Origin: Thalassospiraceae bacterium LMO-SO8
Lineage (GTDB): Bacteria > Pseudomonadota > Alphaproteobacteria > Rhodospirillales > Casp-alpha2
Length of the DNA: 64,000 nt
Assembly (NCBI GenBank): GCA_031655335.1
Contig: CP134226.1
Coordinates: 2,498,001-2,562,000 of the forward strand
Reading direction: 5' to 3'
Position numbers and translations under genes: made by a program. The first letter of the stretch is position 1, and each line of letters opens with the position of its first letter. The notes under the pieces were generated by a model. That model did not search any database and was not told the origin of the DNA. It saw only the letters and a list, made by a program, of their open reading frames with translations. Positions 9,151-16,699 of the stretch are shown in pieces.

Positions 9151-9435
9151 ATGCGCAATCTCAAAGCCACCCATCGCACCGAAGATGCGGCCATGCCGAG
9201 CCCACGTTGGCAGGAATTGCAGGACCGTCTGCGGGCGGCCAAGCGGCCGATCTTTCAGGAACTTCGCGATTATCCGCCCCAGGTCGCCGGCTGCGATCTG
9301 CATTTCAAGGCGCTTGCCGAAAAGCGCGACGCCGTGTGCCGGGAGTTGGACCGCCTGGATACCCTGCGGGGGGCCACGGCGCAGGAATTGGACGCATTCG
9401 CGGCGTCCTCCGTCTTTCTGAACAAGGACGGTTGA
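9151..9435 (+). CDS. Hypothetical protein, 94 aa
   Basis: Soluble, helix-rich, no signal peptide or membrane segment. Charged amphipathic stretches (WQELQDRLRAAKRPIFQELRD and ALAEKRDAVCRELDRLD) suggest helices. GGAGAT lies 9 bases before the ATG. This frame was chosen over two overlapping + frames because its composition is normal, whereas the others are arginine/serine/proline-rich in the way of shadow frames. Function unrecognised. It follows the FNR-type regulator by 73 bases. Confidence 0.55.
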   Translation: MRNLKATHRTEDAAMPSPRWQELQDRLRAAKRPIFQELRDYPPQVAGCDLHFKALAEKRDAVCRELDRLDTLRGATAQELDAFAASSVFLNKDG

Positions 9436-9488
9436 ACCCGTCACAGATTTGGGGACCACAGGGGGCCCGCCACAGGAGAGCCACTACC

Positions 9489-9797
9489 ATGCCATCCGTT
9501 ACGTCATCGACCCTTCGCCGTGGTTCGGCCGCCGCCCTTGCATTGATGCTGGCGGCCGCCCCCATGGCCGCCGCCCAGGCGCAATCCCAGCCGACGGATC
9601 CGGAAATGCTGCTGGAGGAGGGGACGAAGAAGATTCTGCGCGCCTTCGAGTTGTTCATCATGACCATTCCTCAGTACGAGATGCCCGAGGTTCTGCCCAA
9701 CGGCGACATCATCATCCGGCGCAAGAACCCGCCGGGCCAGGAACGCAAGGATGGGCCCGGCGGCGTCGAGCCGCCGGTGCCCGGGGAAAAGACCTAA
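9489..9797 (+). CDS. Small secreted protein, 102 aa, unknown function
   Basis: A Sec signal peptide is visible: basic N-region, hydrophobic core ALALMLAAAPMAAA, likely AxA cleavage near residue 30 (AAAQAQ). The mature part contains the compact motif MLLEEGTKKILRAFELF followed by IPQYEMPEVLPNGDIIIRR, a pattern I recall in small alphaproteobacterial periplasmic proteins of unknown role. The C-terminal tail is proline/glycine-rich. CAGGAG lies about 12 bases before the ATG. Convergent with the PLP dehydratase gene, stops 21 bases apart. Confidence 0.7.
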   Translation: MPSVTSSTLRRGSAAALALMLAAAPMAAAQAQSQPTDPEMLLEEGTKKILRAFELFIMTIPQYEMPEVLPNGDIIIRRKNPPGQERKDGPGGVEPPVPGEKT

Positions 9798-9818
9798 GCC
9801 CGGCCCCATACAGCCGAT

Positions 9819-10811
9819 TCAGTCGGCGGCCATGTCGAGAAGCTTGAGCACCGTTTCCTGGGTCAAATTTCCGCCCGTCAGCGCGGCCACGGTCTTCAGT
9901 GACGTATCGACCTTGCCCGACAGGAACCCGGCCGCCGCCGTGACGCCGGCCGGCTCGCCCAGCATCTTGGTACGGGTCAGGATGGTCTTGAAGGCGCGGG
10001 CGATGTCCTGTTCCGAGACCAGCACGATGTCGTCGAGAAACGCTTCCAGATGCATGAACGGATATTCGCCGGGGCGCCGGGCACTCAGCCCGTCGGCGAT
10101 GCTGTCCCAATAATCGATGGCCGTGGGCGTACCCGCCTGGCGCGACACATAGGCCGCGTTGGCGCCTTCCGGCTGGATACCCACGACCTTCACGTTCGGA
10201 TTGATCAGCTTGACCGCCGCCGCGATGCCGCCGGCAACCCCGCCGGACGACACGGGGACCAGGACCTGCTGGGCGTCGGGGCATTGTTCCATGATCTCGA
10301 AGCCGATGGTGCCGTGACCGGCGATGATCGGCGGGTCTTCCCAGGTGTCGATGGCGGTCATGCCGCGCTCAAGCGCCAGGCGCTCGACCGTGGGCTGGCG
10401 GGCGAGGGCATCCGTGCCGCACAGATAGACCTCGGCGCCATAGCCTTCCGTACCCTGGATCTTGTAGGGGCTGGTCGCGTCCAGCATCACGACGGTGATG
10501 GGAACGCCCAGTGTCTTGCCGGCGAAGGCGAAACCCTGGGCGAAGTTGCCGGAGGAGGCCAGAACGACTCCCTTGGCCTTCTGTTCGGGGGTCAGATAAT
10601 GCATCACGTTGAACACGGCGCGTACCTTGAACGCGCCCGTGACCTGCAAATTCTCGCACTTCAGGAACAGGGTTTCGCGCCCCACTTCCGCGCTATCCCT
10701 GGCCACGGGCACGATGGGCGTGCGCCGGATGGCGTGGGGCATGTTGGCGCGCGCGGCGCGGACGGCGTCGAGGGTGACCAGCCGGTCACGGGAAAACAGG
10801 GAACCTTCCAT
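9819..10811 (-). CDS. Threonine/serine dehydratase-like PLP enzyme
   Basis: About 330 residues of the fold-type II PLP family (threonine ammonia-lyase, serine dehydratase/racemase). The PLP-lysine motif is TGAFKVRAV, the phosphate-binding glycine loop is SSGGVAGGIAAAV, and SSGNFAQGFA matches the family asparagine loop. No ACT regulatory domain follows, so it is the catabolic or racemase-like short form. ATG at 10811 was chosen over a GTG 42 bases upstream because GGAG precedes it and the added residues are not family-like. Substrate (L-Thr, L-Ser, hydroxyaspartate) not decidable. Confidence 0.85.
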   Translation of the reverse strand: MEGSLFSRDRLVTLDAVRAARANMPHAIRRTPIVPVARDSAEVGRETLFLKCENLQVTGAFKVRAVFNVMHYLTPEQKAKGVVLASSGNFAQGFAFAGKTLGVPITVVMLDATSPYKIQGTEGYGAEVYLCGTDALARQPTVERLALERGMTAIDTWEDPPIIAGHGTIGFEIMEQCPDAQQVLVPVSSGGVAGGIAAAVKLINPNVKVVGIQPEGANAAYVSRQAGTPTAIDYWDSIADGLSARRPGEYPFMHLEAFLDDIVLVSEQDIARAFKTILTRTKMLGEPAGVTAAAGFLSGKVDTSLKTVAALTGGNLTQETVLKLLDMAAD

Positions 10812-10871
10812 GGCGGGGCAACTCCGTTGTGCCGGCCGTCCAGGGGTATCCACGTCGGCCTGATCTAAGGT

Positions 10872-12191
10872 TTACTGCACCACGAGGTTCAGGCTCAAGG
10901 GATCAAGGCGGCCGAGGGCGAGGAGAAGTTGATAGGCGGCGGTCTTTTCGTCGTAGGACGCGGTGGTGAAGTTGATCTGCGCGTTGTTGACCTCGTTTTC
11001 GGCGTCCAACACGTTGATCACCGTTTCCTTACCGGCGGCGCGCAGTTTGCGCCGGCTCTGCGCCACTTCCGACGCGATGTTGACCGCGTTTTCCAGAAGG
11101 ATCACGCGTTCGCGGGCCGTTTCCAGGGCCTGCCAGGCCAGGCGAACCTGCTCTTCCACCGTGCGCGCGGCGGCCTGTAGCTTGTTGCGGTTGGCGGCTG
11201 TGTCATAGGCGGCGCGCAGGGTCGATGAGCGGGTCGAAAAGCCGGAAAACAGTTCCCAATCGGCCTGGAATCCGATGGTGTAATCGCGCCGGGTGCCGAG
11301 CACGCCGCCGTTGTTCTGTTCCATGTTGAACTCGCCCTCCAGGTCGATGGTCGGATACAGCCCGGATTTGGCCTCGACCTCGCGCTGGCGGGTGATGTCG
11401 ATGCTGGTGCCGGCCTCGCGGACGGCGGGGTTTTCGACCAGCGCGATGGCAAGTGCCCGGTCAAGCTCGCTGGGTACGGCATTGACCGGCGGGCGCGGGT
11501 CGTACATGTCTTCCAGATTGGGGGGGAAGCCGAATACCTGCTGATAGCGCGACATGGCGTCGCGCAATTGACCCTCGAAGCCGACGCGCCGTTCCTTGGC
11601 GACCTGTAGGCGCGATTTGGCCTGCAGCACGTCAACGGCGATCCCCGATCCGCGGCGCACGCGTTCGTCTTCCAGGTTGAGCTGGCGTTGAATGCGGCCT
11701 TCGCTTTCGATGGTGATGCCGAGCAGGCGCATCTGGCGCAGCACCGTGATATAGGCGCGCACGCCCTGGAACAGGGTGTTCTGCCGTGTACCCTCCAGCG
11801 TGATGCGGGCCAGATGCTCGTTCAGTTCGGCGATATGGATGGCCGTCCGCGTCGCATAGCCGTCGAACAGGTTCTGCGACAGGGTGAAGGTGGCGACGTT
11901 CTTGTTCTCGACGCTTTTGGCGCCGGACGCGCGCGTCGACGGGCTGTCGATGAATTCGCGCCCCGCGTCGCCGGTCATGCTCAGGGTCGGCAGGCGTTTG
12001 GCCTTGGCGACGTCGATGCCTTGGCGGTTGCTTTCCAGAGTGTTCTCGGCGGCCAGGATATTGGGATGGTTGGTGATCAGGCGGGCAAGTTCGATCTCAA
12101 GCGGGGCCGCGCGCGCGGCCTGGGGGGCGCAAAATGCCGCCGCCAGCAGCCACCCAGCAATCGTCGTTCCGGCAATCGGCCGTCTGCGCAC
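10872..12191 (-). CDS. TolC-family outer membrane efflux/secretion channel
   Basis: 439 residues. Sec signal peptide at the N-terminus (WLLAAAFCAPQAARA), then two OEP repeats with long coiled-coil helices and the family YxxF/NLFDG pattern (TLSQNLFDGYATRTAI). It forms the outer membrane and periplasmic tunnel for RND efflux or type I secretion. GTG start. No adaptor or inner membrane transporter is adjacent, so it must work with partners elsewhere. It lies 154 bases downstream of the TonB receptor and 60 upstream of the dehydratase on the same strand. Possible link to siderophore export, inferred only from position. Confidence 0.87.
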   Translation of the reverse strand: MRRRPIAGTTIAGWLLAAAFCAPQAARAAPLEIELARLITNHPNILAAENTLESNRQGIDVAKAKRLPTLSMTGDAGREFIDSPSTRASGAKSVENKNVATFTLSQNLFDGYATRTAIHIAELNEHLARITLEGTRQNTLFQGVRAYITVLRQMRLLGITIESEGRIQRQLNLEDERVRRGSGIAVDVLQAKSRLQVAKERRVGFEGQLRDAMSRYQQVFGFPPNLEDMYDPRPPVNAVPSELDRALAIALVENPAVREAGTSIDITRQREVEAKSGLYPTIDLEGEFNMEQNNGGVLGTRRDYTIGFQADWELFSGFSTRSSTLRAAYDTAANRNKLQAAARTVEEQVRLAWQALETARERVILLENAVNIASEVAQSRRKLRAAGKETVINVLDAENEVNNAQINFTTASYDEKTAAYQLLLALGRLDPLSLNLVVQ

Positions 12192-12345
12192 GCGGTGAAA
12201 CTCCCTTTCCTGGCGTCATCCCGGCGAGTCTATGCCCTTGGCCCGGTGGCGGTCAAACCCGCCGGCCCAGCCCGGGGCGACTCGCAGCCGCCCTTATAGG
12301 ATTTCAGGGTTAAAGGCTCGTTAAGGGGCGCCGGCCGTTCCGCCG

Positions 12346-14763
12346 TCACCAGCGATAGGTCAAGGATCCGGTCACCGTGCGGGCATCACCGTAGAAGCAG
12401 CCGTAGGTGCAGGCGGCGATATAGGTGTTATCGAGAATGTTGCTGACGTTGAGCGCCATTTTCAGGTCGCCGACCTCATAGGATACCATGGCATCGGCGA
12501 CGAAGTAGTAGGGGACCACCGCCGTGCTGCTCAAGTTCACCGTGTTGCCGACGAAACGGACACCACCGCCGATGACGAGGCCTTTCAGCATGCCTGCCTG
12601 CGGCGCATATTCGCCCCACATGGATGCCTGATGATAGGGGGTGTTGGTCGGCCGGTTGCCGAGGTCGGTACCGTTGCTCTTCGTCACCTTGGCCTGGGTA
12701 TAGGCGTAGCCAGCCAGCAGGGTGACGTCCGGCGTCAGGTTGGCCTTCGCCTCGATCTCGATGCCGCGTGACCGGATTTCCCCCGTCTGGACCTGGAAGC
12801 CGCTGTTGTCTGGGTCGGTGGTCAGGACGTTCTGGCGCGTCAGTTCATAGGCTGACAGGGTCACCAAGGCATCGGTGCCCTTCGGCTGGAACTTGATCCC
12901 CATCTCGTACTGCTGGCCGGTTGTCGGGTCGAAAGCCTTGCTGCTGGCGTCGGTGCCGGTCTGCGGCTGGAAGGATTCCGTGTAGCTGGCATAGGGGGAC
13001 AGACCGTTGTCGAACAGGTAGACGGCGCCGACCCGGCCGGTGAAGGCCGATTGCGTCGTCGTTGTCGTCGCCCCTGTGCGGTAGTTTTCCGTTGCGGTCT
13101 TGGCGCGGTCGTTGCGGCCGCCCAGCAGCAGCCGCCAATGATCGCCGATCGCCATCTGGTCCTGCAGGTAGAAGCCAACCTGGTCGATCGTCTGGAAGGA
13201 ATCGGTCGCCGTGGTGGTGTTGAGGGTGACCGCCGATCCATAGGAGGGGTTGTAGAGGTTCAGGGCGCCGACCGTGCCGTTGTACTGCACCCGTCGGAAG
13301 GTGCCGTGGGTATAGTCGAAGCCGCCGACCAGGGTGTGCTCGAGTGGGCCTGTGGAAATTTCGGCGTGAGCCTGGTTGTCGATCGTCAAGGTCCGGGAAT
13401 GATCGTTCCGGGCGTAGGGCGCGCGTGTAACCGACTGGTTGCCGGTTTGATAGCTGCTGTAATAGATGTCCGCATACTCGTTGTCGAAGTCCGAATAGCG
13501 GAAATTCTGCTTCAGCTTCACCCGGTCGGTGACGCGATGTTCGAGTTCGTACCCGCCACTGAAAACCTCGCGCTCGAACTTGTTGAAGTCCGGTTCGCCG
13601 ATGAAACGGCTGCGGTCGATCCGGCCGTTTTCGTTGGGTTTGATCGTGCCGACCTCGGGAAACCCGTAGTAGTACATGGTCGAGACCTTCTGGTAGACGG
13701 CCTGTACGGTCAATGATGTGTCGTCGTCGGGTCGCCAGGTCAGCGACGGCGCGGCCACGACCTTGTCGTCGGGGATGTAGTCAACCATTGTGTCGCTGTC
13801 GCGGACCAGCGCGGTGATGCGGTAGGTCAGGCGCCCCTCGGCGTCGAGCCGGCCGCCGTGGTCGGCGGACACCTGCTTGCGGGCGAAGAAGCCGCCGTCG
13901 GCCACCACCTCGTTGATCGGGTCCGCCGTCGGCTTCTTGGTGACCATGTTGATGACGCCACCGGGAGATGCCTGCCCGTACAGCACCGAGGCCGGACCGC
14001 GCAGGACCTCGACCCGTTCCAGCAGGTAAGGCTCCGCCATCGAATCGTAGACGTTGGTCGTCCCGCGCAGGCCGTCCACGTACATGGACTCCGAACTTCC
14101 CTGGAAGCCGCGCATGTAGAAGCCGTCATCCGTGCGGTTGAACCCTTGGGCCTTCAGGATGCCGGGGGTGTAGCGCAGGGCTTCCCCCAGGGTCTGTGTC
14201 TTCTGCCGTTCCATCTGTGTCGCGCCGACGACGGAAATGGATTGCGGCACCTCGGCGATCGGCGTGTCCGTCTTGGTGCCGGACGCACTGCGCCCCGCGA
14301 TCAGCCCCGGCACTGGACCGAAGGCGCTTTCGCGCCGCCCTTCGACGGAAACGGTGCCGAGCGTCAGCCGGCTGGCGGTGTCGGAGCGGCTGAGTGCGAC
14401 CGTGCGTTCGCCGGTGAATTCGAAGATGATGCCGGTGCCGGACAACAGGCGCGTCAACGCGTCGGACGGCGTAAGGGAGCCGGTGACGCCGGGCGATTGA
14501 ATGCCGGAGAAGTCGCCGGTCTTGTAGGCGAAGGAAACGCCGGTGACGTCCGAATAGCGCGCCAGCGCCTGGGCCAGGGGTTGGGCGGGGATGGCGAACG
14601 CCGTGACCTTGGTGACTTGCGCCAAGTCCACCGCAGGGGACAAGAGGTGATTTTTCCCTGTCGCCGCGTTGGCCGGCGGGGAGGACAGTGCCGTCGTCGC
14701 CAGAAGCAGTGCCGCAAAGGCGGCTGTTTTATTGCGCACCATAAAATTGGTCAGGTTCGTCAT
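12346..14763 (-). CDS. TonB-dependent siderophore receptor with N-terminal signalling domain
   Basis: 805 residues. A signal peptide ends near PPANAA. The STN signalling domain (about 55-125) follows: FAIPAQPLAQALARYSDVTG to FEFTGERTVALSRS. This domain touches a FecR-type anti-sigma factor in FecA/FpvA. The plug domain (about 165-275) has VPQSISVVGATQMERQ and VLYGQASPGGVINMVTKKP. The beta-barrel continues to a C-terminal aromatic residue (LTYRW), as required by the BAM machinery. It should import a ferric siderophore using TonB. ATG preceded by GGGGAAATACG. Downstream of the sigma and anti-sigma genes on the same strand. Siderophore identity unknown. Confidence 0.93.
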   Translation of the reverse strand: MTNLTNFMVRNKTAAFAALLLATTALSSPPANAATGKNHLLSPAVDLAQVTKVTAFAIPAQPLAQALARYSDVTGVSFAYKTGDFSGIQSPGVTGSLTPSDALTRLLSGTGIIFEFTGERTVALSRSDTASRLTLGTVSVEGRRESAFGPVPGLIAGRSASGTKTDTPIAEVPQSISVVGATQMERQKTQTLGEALRYTPGILKAQGFNRTDDGFYMRGFQGSSESMYVDGLRGTTNVYDSMAEPYLLERVEVLRGPASVLYGQASPGGVINMVTKKPTADPINEVVADGGFFARKQVSADHGGRLDAEGRLTYRITALVRDSDTMVDYIPDDKVVAAPSLTWRPDDDTSLTVQAVYQKVSTMYYYGFPEVGTIKPNENGRIDRSRFIGEPDFNKFEREVFSGGYELEHRVTDRVKLKQNFRYSDFDNEYADIYYSSYQTGNQSVTRAPYARNDHSRTLTIDNQAHAEISTGPLEHTLVGGFDYTHGTFRRVQYNGTVGALNLYNPSYGSAVTLNTTTATDSFQTIDQVGFYLQDQMAIGDHWRLLLGGRNDRAKTATENYRTGATTTTTQSAFTGRVGAVYLFDNGLSPYASYTESFQPQTGTDASSKAFDPTTGQQYEMGIKFQPKGTDALVTLSAYELTRQNVLTTDPDNSGFQVQTGEIRSRGIEIEAKANLTPDVTLLAGYAYTQAKVTKSNGTDLGNRPTNTPYHQASMWGEYAPQAGMLKGLVIGGGVRFVGNTVNLSSTAVVPYYFVADAMVSYEVGDLKMALNVSNILDNTYIAACTYGCFYGDARTVTGSLTYRW

Positions 14764-14805
14764 CGTATTTCCCCAAAAGACAATTCATTAATGGTTTTTA
14801 ACAAA

Positions 14806-14820
14806 TGCGATTAAGTCGCA
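14806..14820. promoter_or_regulatory. Short inverted repeat upstream of the TonB receptor
   Basis: TGCGA-TTAAG-TCGCA, a 5-bp inverted repeat around 45 bases upstream of the receptor ATG, within the 166-base gap between fecR and the receptor. Position suits an operator or part of the ECF sigma promoter. No Fur-like sequence is present here, so the receptor may depend on the sigma factor rather than directly on Fur. Confidence 0.25.
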
Positions 14821-14929
14821 CTTGCTTGACTTCCTCATGAGGTTGACGAGTGGAGATATGGAACCCGGTGCCGGTTTCGCAGATTTTTTGTGCGCGTGTA
14901 ATCCCGTACCCGGCCCGTGCGGGTGCGGA

Positions 14930-15931
14930 TCAGCGGATGATCATCAGATAGCGCGTCACCTGCGTCACCTTCAGCCCATGGGTGGCGGCCAACGCGCGGA
15001 TCCCGCCGTCCAGCGATGTGATGGCCAGCCGCGCGGTCACGGGCTGCAGTTTCGCCGCGTCGGCCAGCAAAAGGATGCGCCCCGGCAGATAGCGGTCGAT
15101 CTCGGCAAAGGCCTGATCCAATGGCGCGCCGTCGAGGACGATCACGCCGCGCCGCCAAGCCAACGCACTCGTCTCGCCGCCGTGTATGCGTTGGACCGTC
15201 CCCGGCGCGCCGCCGCGGCGGTAGGATACCCGCTCACCGGGGGTGAGGATGACTTCACCGTGCGCTCCATCGCGCATCGGTGACGTGACGCGCACCGTGC
15301 CCTCGGTCACCGTGACCCGGGCGCTGTCGTCCATGTCACGCACGGCATAGGCCGTGCCGACGGCCCGCGCGCGGCCGCCCACCGCTTCCACATCGAAGGG
15401 GCGGGCGGGGTTCTTGGCAACCTGGAAAAAGGCCTCGCCCTTCAGCAGGGTCACCCGGCGGTCGGGTCCGCTGAAATCGACAGCGATGGCTGTATCCGTA
15501 TTCAGGAAGGCGACGGTGCCGTCGGATAGGGTTACCTCTGCCTGCTCACCTGCGGCGGTAATGCGGTCGGCCCGCAGGCGTAATGGCAGGTCCCAGGCCG
15601 CACCCACCATGAACAACGCCAGGCAGGCGGCGATCAGGCTGCCCAGAACTCGATGCCGGGTTCGGTTGTCGTTTGCCGAGCGCGGCGAATGCCATCCGGC
15701 CTGGGGTGGAGAAAGGGCGGGATCGAGAGGGGCCAGTTCACGCCATAGCGCGGCGACCTCGTCATAGGCCAGGCGGTGCCGGGGGGCGACGGCCAACCAT
15801 GCGTCGAAGGCTTGGCGGTCAGCCTCCGTCACGCCGTCCTCACGCAAGCGCAAGAACCAATCATGTGCCGCGTCATCGACGCCATCATTTATCGGCGCGG
15901 ACGAAGGGGGCAGAGGGCGTCGGTCTGTCAT
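14930..15931 (-). CDS. FecR-family anti-sigma factor/signal transducer
   Basis: 333 residues. The N-terminal cytoplasmic part has the DUF4880-type DWFLRLREDGVTEADRQAFDAWL motif (about 24-47), followed by a single membrane helix near 94-114 (VLGSLIAACLALFMVGAAW). The periplasmic FecR domain follows (ITAAGEQAEVTLSDGTVAFLN onwards) with a C-terminal STN-contacting portion. It holds the adjacent ECF sigma factor until the ligand-loaded TonB receptor signals. Starts 102 bases after the sigma gene and ends 166 bases before the receptor gene. Confidence 0.92.
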   Translation of the reverse strand: MTDRRPLPPSSAPINDGVDDAAHDWFLRLREDGVTEADRQAFDAWLAVAPRHRLAYDEVAALWRELAPLDPALSPPQAGWHSPRSANDNRTRHRVLGSLIAACLALFMVGAAWDLPLRLRADRITAAGEQAEVTLSDGTVAFLNTDTAIAVDFSGPDRRVTLLKGEAFFQVAKNPARPFDVEAVGGRARAVGTAYAVRDMDDSARVTVTEGTVRVTSPMRDGAHGEVILTPGERVSYRRGGAPGTVQRIHGGETSALAWRRGVIVLDGAPLDQAFAEIDRYLPGRILLLADAAKLQPVTARLAITSLDGGIRALAATHGLKVTQVTRYLMIIR

Positions 15932-16033
15932 GTCGCTTCTGTCGGGGCCTTCATTGGTGGCCGGTCCGGTTGCCGGACCTGTCCTTTCCTATAAGACGAG
16001 TAGAGGAACGTGGATCGGTGCTCAAGGCACCCA

Positions 16034-16552
16034 TCATCCGGTCAGGTCATCGTGGAACCGGCGGCGGGCTTCGATCAGGGTGTTAAGAGCGGTTTTCAGG
16101 TCTTTGTAGACCGTGGTCACGCCGATCCCCAGTTCCGCCGCGATCTGAGGTTGAGAAAGGTCGTCGAAGCGGGCCAAAAGGAACACCCGGCGGCAGCGAT
16201 CGGGAAGGGAGGCAATCGCGGCCTCCATATGGGTCAGTTCGGCCCGGGCGAGCGCATGGCGTTCGGGAGTCAAATCCTCGGTCTGGCGCCAGACGGCGCC
16301 GTCGGACTCGGTCAAAATCTCGCCCCGCCGTTTCTCGACCCGAACATGGTCCGTCGCCAGATTGGCGGCCATGGTGAACAAATAGGCGCGCCGATTGTGC
16401 ACGGGCGGTTCATCGTCGGCGCGCAGAAGCTTTACATAAAGGTCATGAGCGATGTCAGACGCAAGTGAACGGGATCCCAGCCGCCGGCCGAGGAAGCGCA
16501 GCAATTCCCATTCGTGTTCATGATAGGCGCGCAGTAGCAGCGACTCGTTCAT
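16034..16552 (-). CDS. FecI-like ECF sigma factor
   Basis: 172 residues. Sigma region 2 about 10-75 (DIAHDLYVKLLRADD... NRRAYLFTMAANLATDHVR), region 4 about 110-165 (LPDRCRRVFLLARFDDLSQ, then IAAELGIGVTTVYKDLKTAL as the -35-reading helix-turn-helix). It belongs to the iron-starvation class. A palindromic Fur box lies about 70 bases upstream of the ATG, so it should be made when iron is low and then released from FecR on siderophore binding. Confidence 0.93.
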   Translation of the reverse strand: MNESLLLRAYHEHEWELLRFLGRRLGSRSLASDIAHDLYVKLLRADDEPPVHNRRAYLFTMAANLATDHVRVEKRRGEILTESDGAVWRQTEDLTPERHALARAELTHMEAAIASLPDRCRRVFLLARFDDLSQPQIAAELGIGVTTVYKDLKTALNTLIEARRRFHDDLTG

Positions 16553-16620
16553 GGCTGTCCTTGTCCGCCTTGGCAGATGACGTCCGTCCCACCGGGCATT
16601 GGTCGAGCAACATAGTAATT

Positions 16621-16637
16621 TTGAGAATGATTCTCAA
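16621..16637. promoter_or_regulatory. Fur box upstream of the FecI-like sigma gene
   Basis: TTGAGAATGATTCTCAA, a perfect 8-1-8 palindrome matching the classic Fur operator core (GAATGATT, inverted half-sites), in an AT-rich stretch unlike the surrounding GC-rich DNA. It is 69-85 bases upstream of the sigma-factor ATG. Confidence 0.8.
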
Positions 16638-16699
16638 TTACAAAAATGCACGAAGGGTGAAGCGAGGTGTGCGGGGCAGAGAGGATGCCGAGACCCGAC

